From Prevotellaceae bacterium UBA6417 (GTDB lineage: Bacteria; Bacteroidota; Bacteroidia; Bacteroidales; Bacteroidaceae), in contig DJPH01000019.1 of NCBI GenBank assembly GCA_002439755.1, positions 1 through 64,000 on the forward strand: DNA of 64,000 bases, in the 5' to 3' direction. Shown piece by piece: positions 1 to 7,122 of the stretch (its first letter is position 1; each line of letters opens with the position of its first letter). The notes beneath the pieces are model-generated. The model worked only from the letters and a program-made list of their open reading frames with translations, did no database searches and was not told where the DNA came from. The translations under genes were made by a program, and so were the position numbers.

Positions 1-974
1 TATTTCGTCGAACTCACGTTATTATACGTTCCTTTTCCAGAAATTTCAGCAGTCAAATTTCCTATTTTGAGAAGAGTGGCTGTTCCGTCTTTTTTATATT
101 GGTATGCAAAAAGTCTGCTGCATCCCCAGAATGCACCTTCTCCTATGTTAGAAACTGAGCTCGGAATGGTAATAGAAGCAAGGCCTATACATCCTGAGAA
201 AGCATAGCGCCCTATGCTCGTGACAGTGTTTGGAATAATAAAGGAAATGCTCCTACAATCCTGGAAAGCGTAGTCTCCTATGCTTGTAACGACATACTCT
301 TTCCCCTCATGGGTAACCTTTTCGGGGATATTATATATAGTCTTTCCCAGAATTTCATTAGTCTTATTTCCCACTTTGAGAAGAGTTGCTGTCCCATCTT
401 TTTTATATTGGTATGCAAAAAGCCTGCTGCAACCAGAGAAAGCATTTGTTCCGATGCTTATAACAGAGTTGGGGATGGCAATAGAGGCAAGATTACCACA
501 ATTAAGGAAAGCATATTTCCCTATGCTCGTAACGGTATAGTCTTTCCCCTCATGGGTAACCTTTTCGGGGATACTATACGTTTCCTTTATTTCAGTACTT
601 GCATTTCCTACTCTGAGAAGAGTTGCTGTTCCATCCTTTTTATAGTGATATGCAAAAAGTCTGTTGCAACCCAAAAAAGCATCTTCTTCAATATTTATAA
701 CGGAGAAGGGAATGGTAACGGATACCATATAGTTGCATCGTGTGAAAGCCCCTTCTCCTATGCTCGTAACGGAATAGTCTTTCCCCTCATACGTTATCTT
801 TTCGGGGATGACGGCAGTAATAATACCGTCCTTTGCACTGCGAACCTGCGCCGTCCCGTCATTGTTTAGTGTGTAATACAAATCATTTAGCTCTACATAC
901 TCTTCCGCAAATGCAGGAACGCTGCATAGCAGTACTGCCATTAGAAGCATGGCCTTTAACTTGTAATTCTTCAT
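1..974 (-). CDS. BspA-like leucine-rich-repeat surface protein, 3' end beyond window
   Basis: The frame is open from an ATG at 974 to the window edge (324 residues, no stop), so the C-terminus is missing. Residues 1-23 are a signal peptide ending in AFA. The rest consists of TpLRR/LRR_5 repeats (consensus like IPxSVxSIGxxAFxGC) interrupted by a module containing YKKDGTATLL and then IPEKVTHEGK, at residues about 111, 190 and 293, with a degenerate version at 33. Spacings are 78, 79 and 103 residues; the last is one LRR longer. Members of this family are secreted or surface proteins used in adhesion; no ligand can be named. There is no -7 promoter box between this start and the structured RNA upstream, so it may be transcribed from the promoter at 1564-1571. 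The leader before the ATG is A-rich and lacks a Shine-Dalgarno site. Confidence 0.85.
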   Translation of the reverse strand, partial: MKNYKLKAMLLMAVLLCSVPAFAEEYVELNDLYYTLNNDGTAQVRSAKDGIITAVIPEKITYEGKDYSVTSIGEGAFTRCNYMVSVTIPFSVINIEEDAFLGCNRLFAYHYKKDGTATLLRVGNASTEIKETYSIPEKVTHEGKDYTVTSIGKYAFLNCGNLASIAIPNSVISIGTNAFSGCSRLFAYQYKKDGTATLLKVGNKTNEILGKTIYNIPEKVTHEGKEYVVTSIGDYAFQDCRSISFIIPNTVTSIGRYAFSGCIGLASITIPSSVSNIGEGAFWGCSRLFAYQYKKDGTATLLKIGNLTAEISGKGTYNNVSSTK

Positions 975-1024
975 TGTTCTTTTGTTTTATCGGTTAGTAT
1001 TTTATGCGTTTTTTTGTTCTGCGC

Positions 1025-1042
1025 CACAATCCGGGGATTGTG
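1025..1042 (-). other. perfect 8-bp inverted repeat in the BspA leader
   Basis: CACAATCC and GGATTGTG are separated by two bases, about 50 bases upstream of the BspA-like start codon. No U-tract follows on the minus strand, so it is not an obvious terminator. It could be an mRNA hairpin or a protein binding site; the function is unknown. Confidence 0.4.
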
Positions 1043-1081
1043 TGTGTCTTCGGCAAGATGTTGCAGAATTGTTCAAGGCAT

Positions 1082-1173
1082 AAAAAAAGCGTGAGTCGTT
1101 CTGTTGTCCGTCCCACACACTGAGGCTCTTGCATTGCCTATTATAGTTGAACAGACAACGTCAGAGCCCACGC
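1082..1173 (-). terminator. candidate intrinsic terminator competing with the long-range helix
   Basis: GCGTGGG (1167-1173) can pair with CTCACGC (1089-1095, one G-U pair) directly before seven U's, enclosing the GTTGTCTG/CGGACAAC hairpin. The same GCGTGGG is also the 3' arm of the 11-bp long-range helix, so the two pairings exclude each other. Confidence 0.45.
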
Positions 1174-1557
1174 CGATATGATATTCGCTTCCGTAAGGAG
1201 ACCCACGTAAACAGACCTGTTGCACCCATACGGATGCAATCCATGCTTACAAGGTCTCCACGGGATTGATATAATCACACCCGGGACATCTACCGTTGGC
1301 TATGTTCAAGACTATAATATAGGAGTTTGCAAGATTCCAGTGTGTCTCAAACTTAGCGTTGAGTAAACGCCTTCAATATGTCTCGGACTATCAGAGTGCA
1401 GGCCGCACCTCGGTTTGTCCTGCCTTTTTCCCTCCCAAGCCCGCTTCGCACAGATTGGTCTTTCGATTTCACCATGCTCCACACGGCGTGGGCTGTCTCT
1501 CATCCTGTTATCTCAAGAACCCGTCCTGACCCAACATGATGGTTGAGACATGATAAT
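1082..1557 (-). ncRNA. large structured RNA of unrecognised family, possible leader/attenuator
   Basis: No credible protein is encoded here, but the minus strand folds extensively. An 11-bp perfect long-range helix joins 1484-1494 to 1165-1175. Inside it lie hairpins 1324-1329/1348-1353, 1356-1360/1366-1370, 1197-1203/1253-1259 and an 8-bp stem with a GUAU loop (1220-1227/1232-1239). A further stem, GTTGTCTG/CGGACAAC, lies 3' of the long helix. Two stems need G-U pairs that form only in the minus-strand transcript, which fixes the sense. A TACATTTG box sits at 1564-1571, and seven U's end the segment at 1082-1088. I see no hallmarks of RNase P RNA, tmRNA, SRP RNA or group II domain V. It could be a free ncRNA or the 5' leader of the BspA-like gene. 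Confidence 0.55.
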
Positions 1558-1563
1558 CCATTG

Positions 1564-1571
1564 CAAATGTA
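1564..1571 (-). promoter_or_regulatory. -7 promoter box for the structured RNA
   Basis: TACATTTG matches the Bacteroidota -7 consensus TAnnTTTG and places the transcript start near 1557. No clear TTTG lies at -33. The sequence TTCGAGAAAAA sits 11-12 bases upstream and also occurs upstream of the box at 2036. Confidence 0.5.
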
Positions 1572-1765
1572 GATGTTTTTTCTCGAATCGGGGAAGAAAT
1601 ATTAAAAAATCTTCGCGTTCGCACTCGATTTTGCAATAAAACGTAATTCATGCGCCATAAGAAAGCCTGCTCTATCGCACGATGCCTTTGCCGAAATTGC
1701 CGAAGGGTCTGACATTATTCGAGTTTCACCGTTGCAAATTGCGGGAGCGTTTGTTTAATTTGCGA
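1572..1765. other. intergenic stretch with no recognised feature
   Basis: This lies between the RNA promoter and the 21-base repeat array. I see no convincing coding region, RNA or terminator. Open frames that run through it are short and continue into the repeats. Confidence 0.5.
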
Positions 1766-1849
1766 AACCAAGTCTTGGTCGATAAAAACCAAGTCCTGAT
1801 TATTAAAAACCAAGACTTGATTTTAAGTAACCAAGACTTGATCCTGCAA
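1766..1849 (+). repeat. four-unit 21-bp palindromic tandem repeat, copy 1
   Basis: Four contiguous 21-base units start at 1766, 1787, 1808 and 1829, each beginning AACCAAG. The cores are near-palindromes of the form CCAAGNCTTGG. The first two units are almost identical to those at 48756-48797. There are no spacers, so it is not a CRISPR array. TGCAATT motifs follow at about 22-base intervals (near 1845, 1867 and 1889). Confidence 0.85.
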
Positions 1850-2035
1850 TTTTCCCGCATACTTTTGCAATTGTTCCTTGCCTGTTTGCAATTTTCCCTT
1901 GCGTCCCGACAATTTTATCAAGGCGAAGCCGCCTTGGCCGGTATGCTTTGGCGGCAACTGCTTTTCGCTTATGCCTGCCAGGCTTCGTTGTAATAAAAAG
2001 CAGGAGTAATGCAGATGTAATTCGAGAAAAATGCC

Positions 2036-2043
2036 TAAGTTTG
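2036..2043 (+). promoter_or_regulatory. -7 promoter box for the BI-1 gene
   Basis: TAAGTTTG matches TAnnTTTG, 86 bases before the ATG at 2130. TTCGAGAAAAA precedes it by a few bases, as at the promoter near 1571. No clear -33 TTTG is seen. Confidence 0.45.
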
Positions 2044-2129
2044 CAGTGAAAAAGTGGAAATACAGAGATACCGGGCCGTTTGGCCTGCCGTTTGTATTCC
2101 GAGAGTAAAAAGAACTAAAACGAAACATC

Positions 2130-2864
2130 ATGATTGGAAACAACAACTACACCGAGTATGAAGAAGTAAGTCCGTCTTCTTTGAATCCTGTAAAGGCGCA
2201 GGCTGCTTTTGGAGCTTTGATGCGCAAAGTATATGCCTGGATGTCATTGGCACTGATAGTGACAGGACTTACAGCAGCTTATGTTGCAAATAATTTTGCC
2301 GCGGTCAGCATGTTGACCGGAGGTTCGTTTTGGATATTGATGATTGCCGAAATTGCGTTGGTCATTGCCATAACGGCCGGCATCAACCGTCTGTCGTTTA
2401 TGACGGCGGGCTTGCTGTTCATTCTCTATTCCATTTTGAACGGTGTGACCATGTCGTTCATCTTTGCGGTATATACACAAAGTTCCATAGCCTCTACATT
2501 CTTTATAACGGCCGGAACATTTGCCGCAATGAGCCTGGTTGGCTTTTTTACAAAGAAAGATTTGTCGGGAATGGGCAAAATCCTGTTCATGGCATTGATA
2601 GGGTTGATAATAGCCAGTGTAGTAAACATGTTTATGCAGAGTCCTGCCATTTATTGGATTACGAGTTATGGCGGCGTGCTGATTTTTGTGGGTCTTACAG
2701 CTTGGGATACTCAGAAAATCAAGCAAATGTTTTTGGCCTATGGTTATGAGGTAAACGAGCAGACTCAAAAACTGGCTCTTTTGGGAAGCCTGACGCTTTA
2801 TCTTGACTTTATAAACCTGTTCCTGTACCTACTCCGCATTTTTGGCAACAGAAGCAACAATTAA
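2130..2864 (+). CDS. Bax inhibitor-1/YccA family membrane protein
   Basis: The 244-residue protein has about seven hydrophobic segments after a polar N-terminus, the usual size and shape of the BI-1 (TMBIM, YetJ/YccA) family. Towards the C-terminus it has the family-like stretch YGGVLIFVGLTAWDTQKIK; the Asp there resembles the acidic residues implicated in pH-gated calcium leak in YetJ. Bacterial members sit in the inner membrane and have been linked to calcium or proton leak, or to FtsH protease modulation; which applies here is unknown. The aminotransferase gene follows after 40 bases on the same strand with no terminator, so the two are probably co-transcribed. Confidence 0.88.
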   Translation: MIGNNNYTEYEEVSPSSLNPVKAQAAFGALMRKVYAWMSLALIVTGLTAAYVANNFAAVSMLTGGSFWILMIAEIALVIAITAGINRLSFMTAGLLFILYSILNGVTMSFIFAVYTQSSIASTFFITAGTFAAMSLVGFFTKKDLSGMGKILFMALIGLIIASVVNMFMQSPAIYWITSYGGVLIFVGLTAWDTQKIKQMFLAYGYEVNEQTQKLALLGSLTLYLDFINLFLYLLRIFGNRSNN

Positions 2865-2904
2865 TATTAGAAGTAATCGTGCAATTTATATCTGAAGAAT
2901 AAGT

Positions 2905-4098
2905 ATGAATGTATTATCCAATCGGTTGAACAGGTTGCAGCCATCTGCAACATTGGCAATGTCTCAGAAGAGCGCAGAACTGAAAGCACAGGGCATAGAT
3001 GTGATTAATCTAAGTATTGGAGAACCCGATTTTAATACGCCGGATGCCATCAAGGAAGCTGCCAAAAAGGCCATAGACGAGAATTATTCGCATTATTCTC
3101 CCGTACCGGGCTATCCGGCTCTGCGCAATGCCATTGCAGGGAAGCTGAAACGTGAGAACGGATTGGATTATACATCATCTCAGATACTTTGTTCCAACGG
3201 AGCCAAGCAGAGCGTATGCAATGTTGTGATGGCTTTGGTGAACGATGGAGATGAAGTGATTATACCGGCACCATATTGGGTGAGCTATCCCCAGATGGTA
3301 AATTTGGCCGGCGGAGTGCCTGTATATGTCGAGGCGACCATCGAACAAGGTTTCAAGATTTCACCTTCCCAGTTGGAAGCTGCCATTACACCACGGACAA
3401 AGTTGCTGATTCTTTGTTCGCCGAGCAATCCAACGGGTGCGGTTTATAGCCGTGAAGAGCTCGAGACCCTGGCCGAAGTGCTCGGAAGGCATAAGGATAT
3501 CATAGTACTTTCGGACGAAATATACGAGCACATCAATTATGTCGGTTCCCATGCAAGCATTGCACAAGTGGAAGGGATGAAAGAACGCACGGTCATAGTA
3601 AACGGAGTATCGAAGGCCTACGCAATGACAGGCTGGCGCATAGGTTTTATTGCCGGTTCCGAGTGGATAGTAAAAGGTTGCAACAAGTTGCAAGGGCAAT
3701 ATACCAGCGGTCCCTGCAGTGTGAGCCAGATGGCATCGGTAGAGGCTTTCTCCGGCAATCAGCAGTGTGTGGAGCAAATGCGGCAGGCTTTTGAGAACAG
3801 AAAGAACCTGATTGTAGACTTGGCCCGCCGGATAGAAGGATTTGAAGTAAGTGTGCCCGAAGGCGCCTTTTATATCTTTCCGCGAATCAGCGCATTCTTT
3901 GGAAAGTCCTATAAAGGCGTGACGGTTAAAGACAGCATGGATTTTGCCTTGTTCCTTCTTGAAACAGGCCACGTTGCAACTGTAGGCGGCGATGCTTTCG
4001 GTTCGCCCAATTGCATCCGCCTTAGCTATGCCACGAGCGAAGACAATATCCGTGAAGCCATGAAGAGAATTAAGGAAGCCGTTTCCTTGCTCAAATAG
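2905..4098 (+). CDS. aspC: aspartate aminotransferase, PLP fold type I
   Basis: This predicted cytoplasmic enzyme swaps the amino group between aspartate and 2-oxoglutarate to give oxaloacetate and glutamate. It has 397 residues, normal for class I aminotransferases of the Bacillus/Thermus 1-gamma type. Visible landmarks are the SNPTG loop (Asn175), Asp204 and Tyr207 in the PLP site, the Schiff-base Lys237 in NGVSKAYAMTGWRIG, and a C-terminal Arg in IRLSYA that would bind the substrate carboxylate. It follows the BI-1 gene and converges on the beta-lactamase/SGNH gene, whose stop lies only 3 bases away. Specificity for aspartate rather than another amino acid is inferred from similarity, so the symbol is approximate. 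Confidence 0.85.
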   Translation: MNVLSNRLNRLQPSATLAMSQKSAELKAQGIDVINLSIGEPDFNTPDAIKEAAKKAIDENYSHYSPVPGYPALRNAIAGKLKRENGLDYTSSQILCSNGAKQSVCNVVMALVNDGDEVIIPAPYWVSYPQMVNLAGGVPVYVEATIEQGFKISPSQLEAAITPRTKLLILCSPSNPTGAVYSREELETLAEVLGRHKDIIVLSDEIYEHINYVGSHASIAQVEGMKERTVIVNGVSKAYAMTGWRIGFIAGSEWIVKGCNKLQGQYTSGPCSVSQMASVEAFSGNQQCVEQMRQAFENRKNLIVDLARRIEGFEVSVPEGAFYIFPRISAFFGKSYKGVTVKDSMDFALFLLETGHVATVGGDAFGSPNCIRLSYATSEDNIREAMKRIKEAVSLLK

Positions 4099-4101
4099 AG
4101 C

Positions 4102-6015
4102 TTAGAGATACTTCTTTAGCTGTTTTGCCCAGATTTTATAACCGGCTTCATTGAGGTGTAGCCCATCGGTTGATAGCGTCTTTTGTAGAGTGTTGCTCCC
4201 TTTTTCGCAAAAGTGCGGAAAGAGGTCAATGAAGTTGCATCCCAAGTCTTTTGCAAGCGATTTTATCCGTTTGTTGATTTCAGGTATCTGATTGGTCTTT
4301 CCTGTGAGACGCTTGTAACGTCCGAAACTTTCGTTGATGGGTAAAACGCTTTGCAGGTAGAGCGTTGTGGCAGGCGATTCTTTGCGAATCCTTTCAACGG
4401 TAAGTTTCATCATTCCCATAATGCTGTCGGTAGTGAGGTCATGGCTGACATCGTTGATGCCTATCATAAGAAAAATTTTTGCAGGACGTCCCGGCAGTAT
4501 CTGGTGCAAACGGTCATAAACGCCCATGATTTCGTCTCCGATGATACCACGGTTGACAATCTGACGGTTGCCCAGACGCGCCGCCCAATCTCCGCCGTTT
4601 TCAGTCAGGCTGTTGCCAAGCATTACGACATTGCTTGGCGTAATGGACGGCTCTTCTTGGAAAGTTGCAAAACGTTTGTAGTAGTGTGAGGTGTATTTCA
4701 GAGAATCCGAACTATCGGTTTTTAAAATGGAAGCCGCCACGGCGTTGCTGACGAGTGAACGCAGGCGTACAACGTTGCCCTTGTCTTCAGGGTGAACGGC
4801 ATTGATAAGCAGGATGACGCTGATGTCGTTTTCGGGGTCAATCACAATAGAAGTGCCTGTGTATCCCGTGTGGCTATAGGTGCTTGGCGAAAGCAAATCA
4901 CCGTTGTTGGATGCATAGGCGGTGAAGCAGTCCCAGCCGAGTGTGCGCCCCAGGGCGGCTTCTTCGCGTGGTACTGTGCGCATGGCTTTTACTGTCAGGG
5001 GCGAAAGGATTTGCCGACCGTTCCATTTGCCTTCATTCTGCAGCATGGCGCAGAGCAGGGCCACATCGTCGGCTGTTGTAAAGACTCCAGCGTTGCCACT
5101 GATGCCGAGGTTGCACATGCGAGCCAATGGGTCATGTACCTGTCCGCAGAGAACTTGTCCGTTTTTCTGCCTTTCCGTAGGGGCAATCTCTTTTAGGAAA
5201 GTGGCATCAAGCGGAATGTCCTTCCCTTTTAGAGCCTTTCGCTCGCTTTCAGTTGCCCAGCAGGCAACATCAGTATTTACCCAAAATCCTTTTTCATTTA
5301 ATCTGCACGGCAGATAATCTGTATGGTTCATTCCGAGCGGACCGTATATCTCGTTGCGGGCAAATTCGCGCAACGACTGTCCGCTTACGTTCTCAACGAT
5401 ACGTTGCAGGGTGATGAAGTTCAAACAACTGTATTGGAAATCAGTGCCTGGCTCGAAATCGCGTCGGCAATTGGCTATGTATTTGATAAGTGTGTCTTTG
5501 TTGGCCGTTCCATACTTTTTGTTCAAGTCTATGGGCGAAACGTATGGCGGCAGTCCCGAAGAGTGTGTCATCAGGTGGTGCAGGCGTATGGTAGTCCAAT
5601 CTTTCCCATCTGAGCTTGTCCAGTTCCTGAATCCCGGAATATATAGGCTGACCGGGTCGGTAAGGCGTATGCGTCCTTGTTCGACGAGCCGCATGATGCA
5701 AATGGCCGTGCCCATAGGTTTGCTGCATGAGGCCATGTCAAAAATGGTGTTAGTAGTCATTGCTTCAATGTTGGGATATGTGCGCCTGTTGCCATAAGCT
5801 TTTATGTATGCCATCTTGCCATGTCGGACAACGGCCAGCACGGCACCCGGAATATCTTTTTTTTCGATGGCCTGATTGATGGCTTTGTCTGCATTCAAGA
5901 GTTTGCGGCTGTCCATTCCCACTTGTTCGGGGGCAACACGTTCCAATGATTTAATTTCAGCGTTTGTGTGGCACATTGCCGTAAGGGAAAGTAAAAACAA
6001 TAATATGCGTATCAT
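4102..6015 (-). CDS. exported serine hydrolase: class C beta-lactamase/AmiE-like domain fused to SGNH hydrolase
   Basis: After a signal peptide (1-19), residues about 25-440 form a class C beta-lactamase/PBP-like domain with S96-x-x-K99, Tyr195 (YSC) and a C-terminal H382-T-G box. Residues about 460-637 form an SGNH/GDSL hydrolase with GNSL (Ser469), GIND (Asn521) and D617-GLH620, so both active sites look intact. Bacillus AmiE, an exo-acting muramyl-L-alanine amidase, belongs to the first family and is encoded beside murQ and namZ; the same company here suggests a peptidoglycan role. SGNH partners are often O-acetylesterases. Both substrates are inferred, and a plain esterase is possible. 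It is transcribed divergently from murQ; a TAGTTTTG box lies at 6054-6061. Confidence 0.8.
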   Translation of the reverse strand: MIRILLFLLSLTAMCHTNAEIKSLERVAPEQVGMDSRKLLNADKAINQAIEKKDIPGAVLAVVRHGKMAYIKAYGNRRTYPNIEAMTTNTIFDMASCSKPMGTAICIMRLVEQGRIRLTDPVSLYIPGFRNWTSSDGKDWTTIRLHHLMTHSSGLPPYVSPIDLNKKYGTANKDTLIKYIANCRRDFEPGTDFQYSCLNFITLQRIVENVSGQSLREFARNEIYGPLGMNHTDYLPCRLNEKGFWVNTDVACWATESERKALKGKDIPLDATFLKEIAPTERQKNGQVLCGQVHDPLARMCNLGISGNAGVFTTADDVALLCAMLQNEGKWNGRQILSPLTVKAMRTVPREEAALGRTLGWDCFTAYASNNGDLLSPSTYSHTGYTGTSIVIDPENDISVILLINAVHPEDKGNVVRLRSLVSNAVAASILKTDSSDSLKYTSHYYKRFATFQEEPSITPSNVVMLGNSLTENGGDWAARLGNRQIVNRGIIGDEIMGVYDRLHQILPGRPAKIFLMIGINDVSHDLTTDSIMGMMKLTVERIRKESPATTLYLQSVLPINESFGRYKRLTGKTNQIPEINKRIKSLAKDLGCNFIDLFPHFCEKGSNTLQKTLSTDGLHLNEAGYKIWAKQLKKYL

Positions 6016-6053
6016 ATACGTAATATGTATAAGGTCTATATGATTTCTGCCTG

Positions 6054-6061
6054 CAAAACTA
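6054..6061 (-). promoter_or_regulatory. -7 box for the beta-lactamase/SGNH gene
   Basis: Read on the minus strand this is TAGTTTTG, matching TAnnTTTG, 39 bases before the ATG at 6015. It shares the intergenic space with the murQ box at 6135, so the two genes may be regulated together. Confidence 0.5.
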
Positions 6062-6134
6062 CAAAAAATATTATAGTTGGAGTTTTTCAGTGAGAAAAAC
6101 GGATTTGAAAGAATCGGTTTTTATGAAAAAGCCG

Positions 6135-6142
6135 TATTTTTG
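6135..6142 (+). promoter_or_regulatory. -7 box for murQ
   Basis: TATTTTTG matches TAnnTTTG and lies 25 bases before the murQ ATG at 6167. No well-placed -33 TTTG was found. Confidence 0.5.
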
Positions 6143-6166
6143 TCGTAGTAGAAATAGGATAGATTT

Positions 6167-6982
6167 ATGTTTGAGAAAATAACGGAAAAAGCTTCTCTAT
6201 ACGATAATTTGGAAGAAAAGCCGGTAATGGAATTGTTGGAAGATATCAATCGCGAGGATCAAAAGGTGGCGTTGGCTGTTCACAAAGTTATTCCTGCCAT
6301 AGAACGTCTGGTGACACTCATAGTTCCCCGTATGAAGAAGGGAGGCCGTCTTTTTTATATAGGGGCAGGCACAAGCGGTCGTTTGGGCGTGCTTGATGCG
6401 TCTGAGATTCCACCTACGTTTGGAATGCCGCCCACGTTGGTTGTCGGTCTTATCGCCGGTGGTGATACGGCTTTGCGCAATCCGGTCGAGAAAGCCGAAG
6501 ATGATCCTTTACACGGATGGGAGGAATTGGTAGACCATCATATAACCGACAAAGACACTGTAGTCGGCATTGCGGCAAGTGGCACGACTCCTTATGTGAT
6601 TGGCGCTTTGCACGAAGCGCGTGAGCATGGAATCCTGACAGGCTGCATCACTTCGAATCCGGGTTCGCCCATGACGAAAGAGGCCGATGTCCCGATTGAG
6701 GTGGTTGTCGGTCCTGAATTTGTGACAGGCAGTAGCCGCATGAAGTCCGGTACTGCCCAGAAAATGATACTCAACATGATTTCAACCAGCATCATGATAC
6801 GTTTGGGTCGCGTGAAAGGAAACAAAATGGTCAACATGCAGCTTACAAACAAGAAGCTTGTTGATCGTGGTACGAGGATGCTGGTCGAGGAACTCGGCCT
6901 TGACTATGGAAAGGCGAAGACATTGCTGTTGCTACATGGTTCAGTCGAAAGAGCCATTCAGGCTTATACGAAAGGAGACTAA
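6167..6982 (+). CDS. murQ: N-acetylmuramic acid 6-phosphate etherase
   Basis: MurQ cleaves the D-lactyl ether of MurNAc-6-phosphate, giving GlcNAc-6-phosphate and D-lactate, in cytoplasmic cell-wall recycling. The 271-residue protein has the SIS-domain signature GAGTSGRLGVLDASE. Glu80 in that stretch and Glu111 in NPVEKAEDD line up with the two glutamates (83 and 114) I recall as catalytic in E. coli MurQ. The length is slightly shorter than the usual 300 or so. It is divergent from the AmiE-like/SGNH gene and followed by a strong terminator (6981-7017), so it is probably a single transcript. NamZ, about 5 kb away, would supply its substrate sugar. The MurNAc transporter and kinase are not in the window. 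Confidence 0.95.
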   Translation: MFEKITEKASLYDNLEEKPVMELLEDINREDQKVALAVHKVIPAIERLVTLIVPRMKKGGRLFYIGAGTSGRLGVLDASEIPPTFGMPPTLVVGLIAGGDTALRNPVEKAEDDPLHGWEELVDHHITDKDTVVGIAASGTTPYVIGALHEAREHGILTGCITSNPGSPMTKEADVPIEVVVGPEFVTGSSRMKSGTAQKMILNMISTSIMIRLGRVKGNKMVNMQLTNKKLVDRGTRMLVEELGLDYGKAKTLLLLHGSVERAIQAYTKGD

Positions 6983-7017
6983 ATATTGCCGTTCTTACGG
7001 CAATATTTATGTTTTTG
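6981..7017 (+). terminator. rho-independent terminator after murQ
   Basis: A perfect 12-bp stem (6981-6992/6997-7008) with a four-base loop TCTT is followed by ATGTTTTTG. The 5' arm overlaps the last bases of the murQ stop codon. Confidence 0.8.
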
Positions 7018-7072
7018 AACTTTAGTGTATAGTTTTGTCAGATTAAAAGGCTCGTAAGTTAGTGTTTTTTGC

Positions 7073-7080
7073 TACTTTTG
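7073..7080 (+). promoter_or_regulatory. -7 box for the Gfo/Idh/MocA gene
   Basis: TACTTTTG matches TAnnTTTG, 43 bases before the ATG at 7123. A longer frame would begin at 7069, inside this promoter, which supports the downstream start. Confidence 0.5.
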
Positions 7081-7122
7081 ACATTCAAAGTTCATTATGT
7101 TTTAGTTATAACTACTCTCAGT

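Noticed and set aside
309..869. 186-residue plus-strand open frame
   Set aside because: It is antisense to the BspA-like gene, whose opposite frame has a signal peptide and clear LRR repeats; the frame merely mirrors the DNA repeats.
1312..1503. 63-residue minus-strand open frame inside the structured RNA
   Set aside because: It has no family resemblance, and the DNA is explained by extensive base pairing.
1082..1557. RNase P RNA, tmRNA, SRP RNA, 6S RNA or group II intron
   Set aside because: It lacks the GAGGAAAGTC core, a tRNA-like end with tag frame, the SRP loop, the simple long hairpin of 6S and the domain V hairpin. A covariance search could still overturn this.
1766..1849. CRISPR array
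   Set aside because: The units are contiguous at 21 bases with no unique spacers and no cas genes.
1682..1993. 103-residue plus-strand frame with a seven-residue repeat
   Set aside because: The peptide repeat only reflects the 21-base DNA repeat; the second copy of that DNA does not keep an open frame.
2244..2768. 174-residue minus-strand frame
   Set aside because: Antisense to the clearly assigned BI-1 gene, with no domain of its own.
7069..7122. Longer start for the Gfo/Idh/MocA gene
   Set aside because: It begins inside the -7 promoter box and adds residues ahead of the Tat signal.
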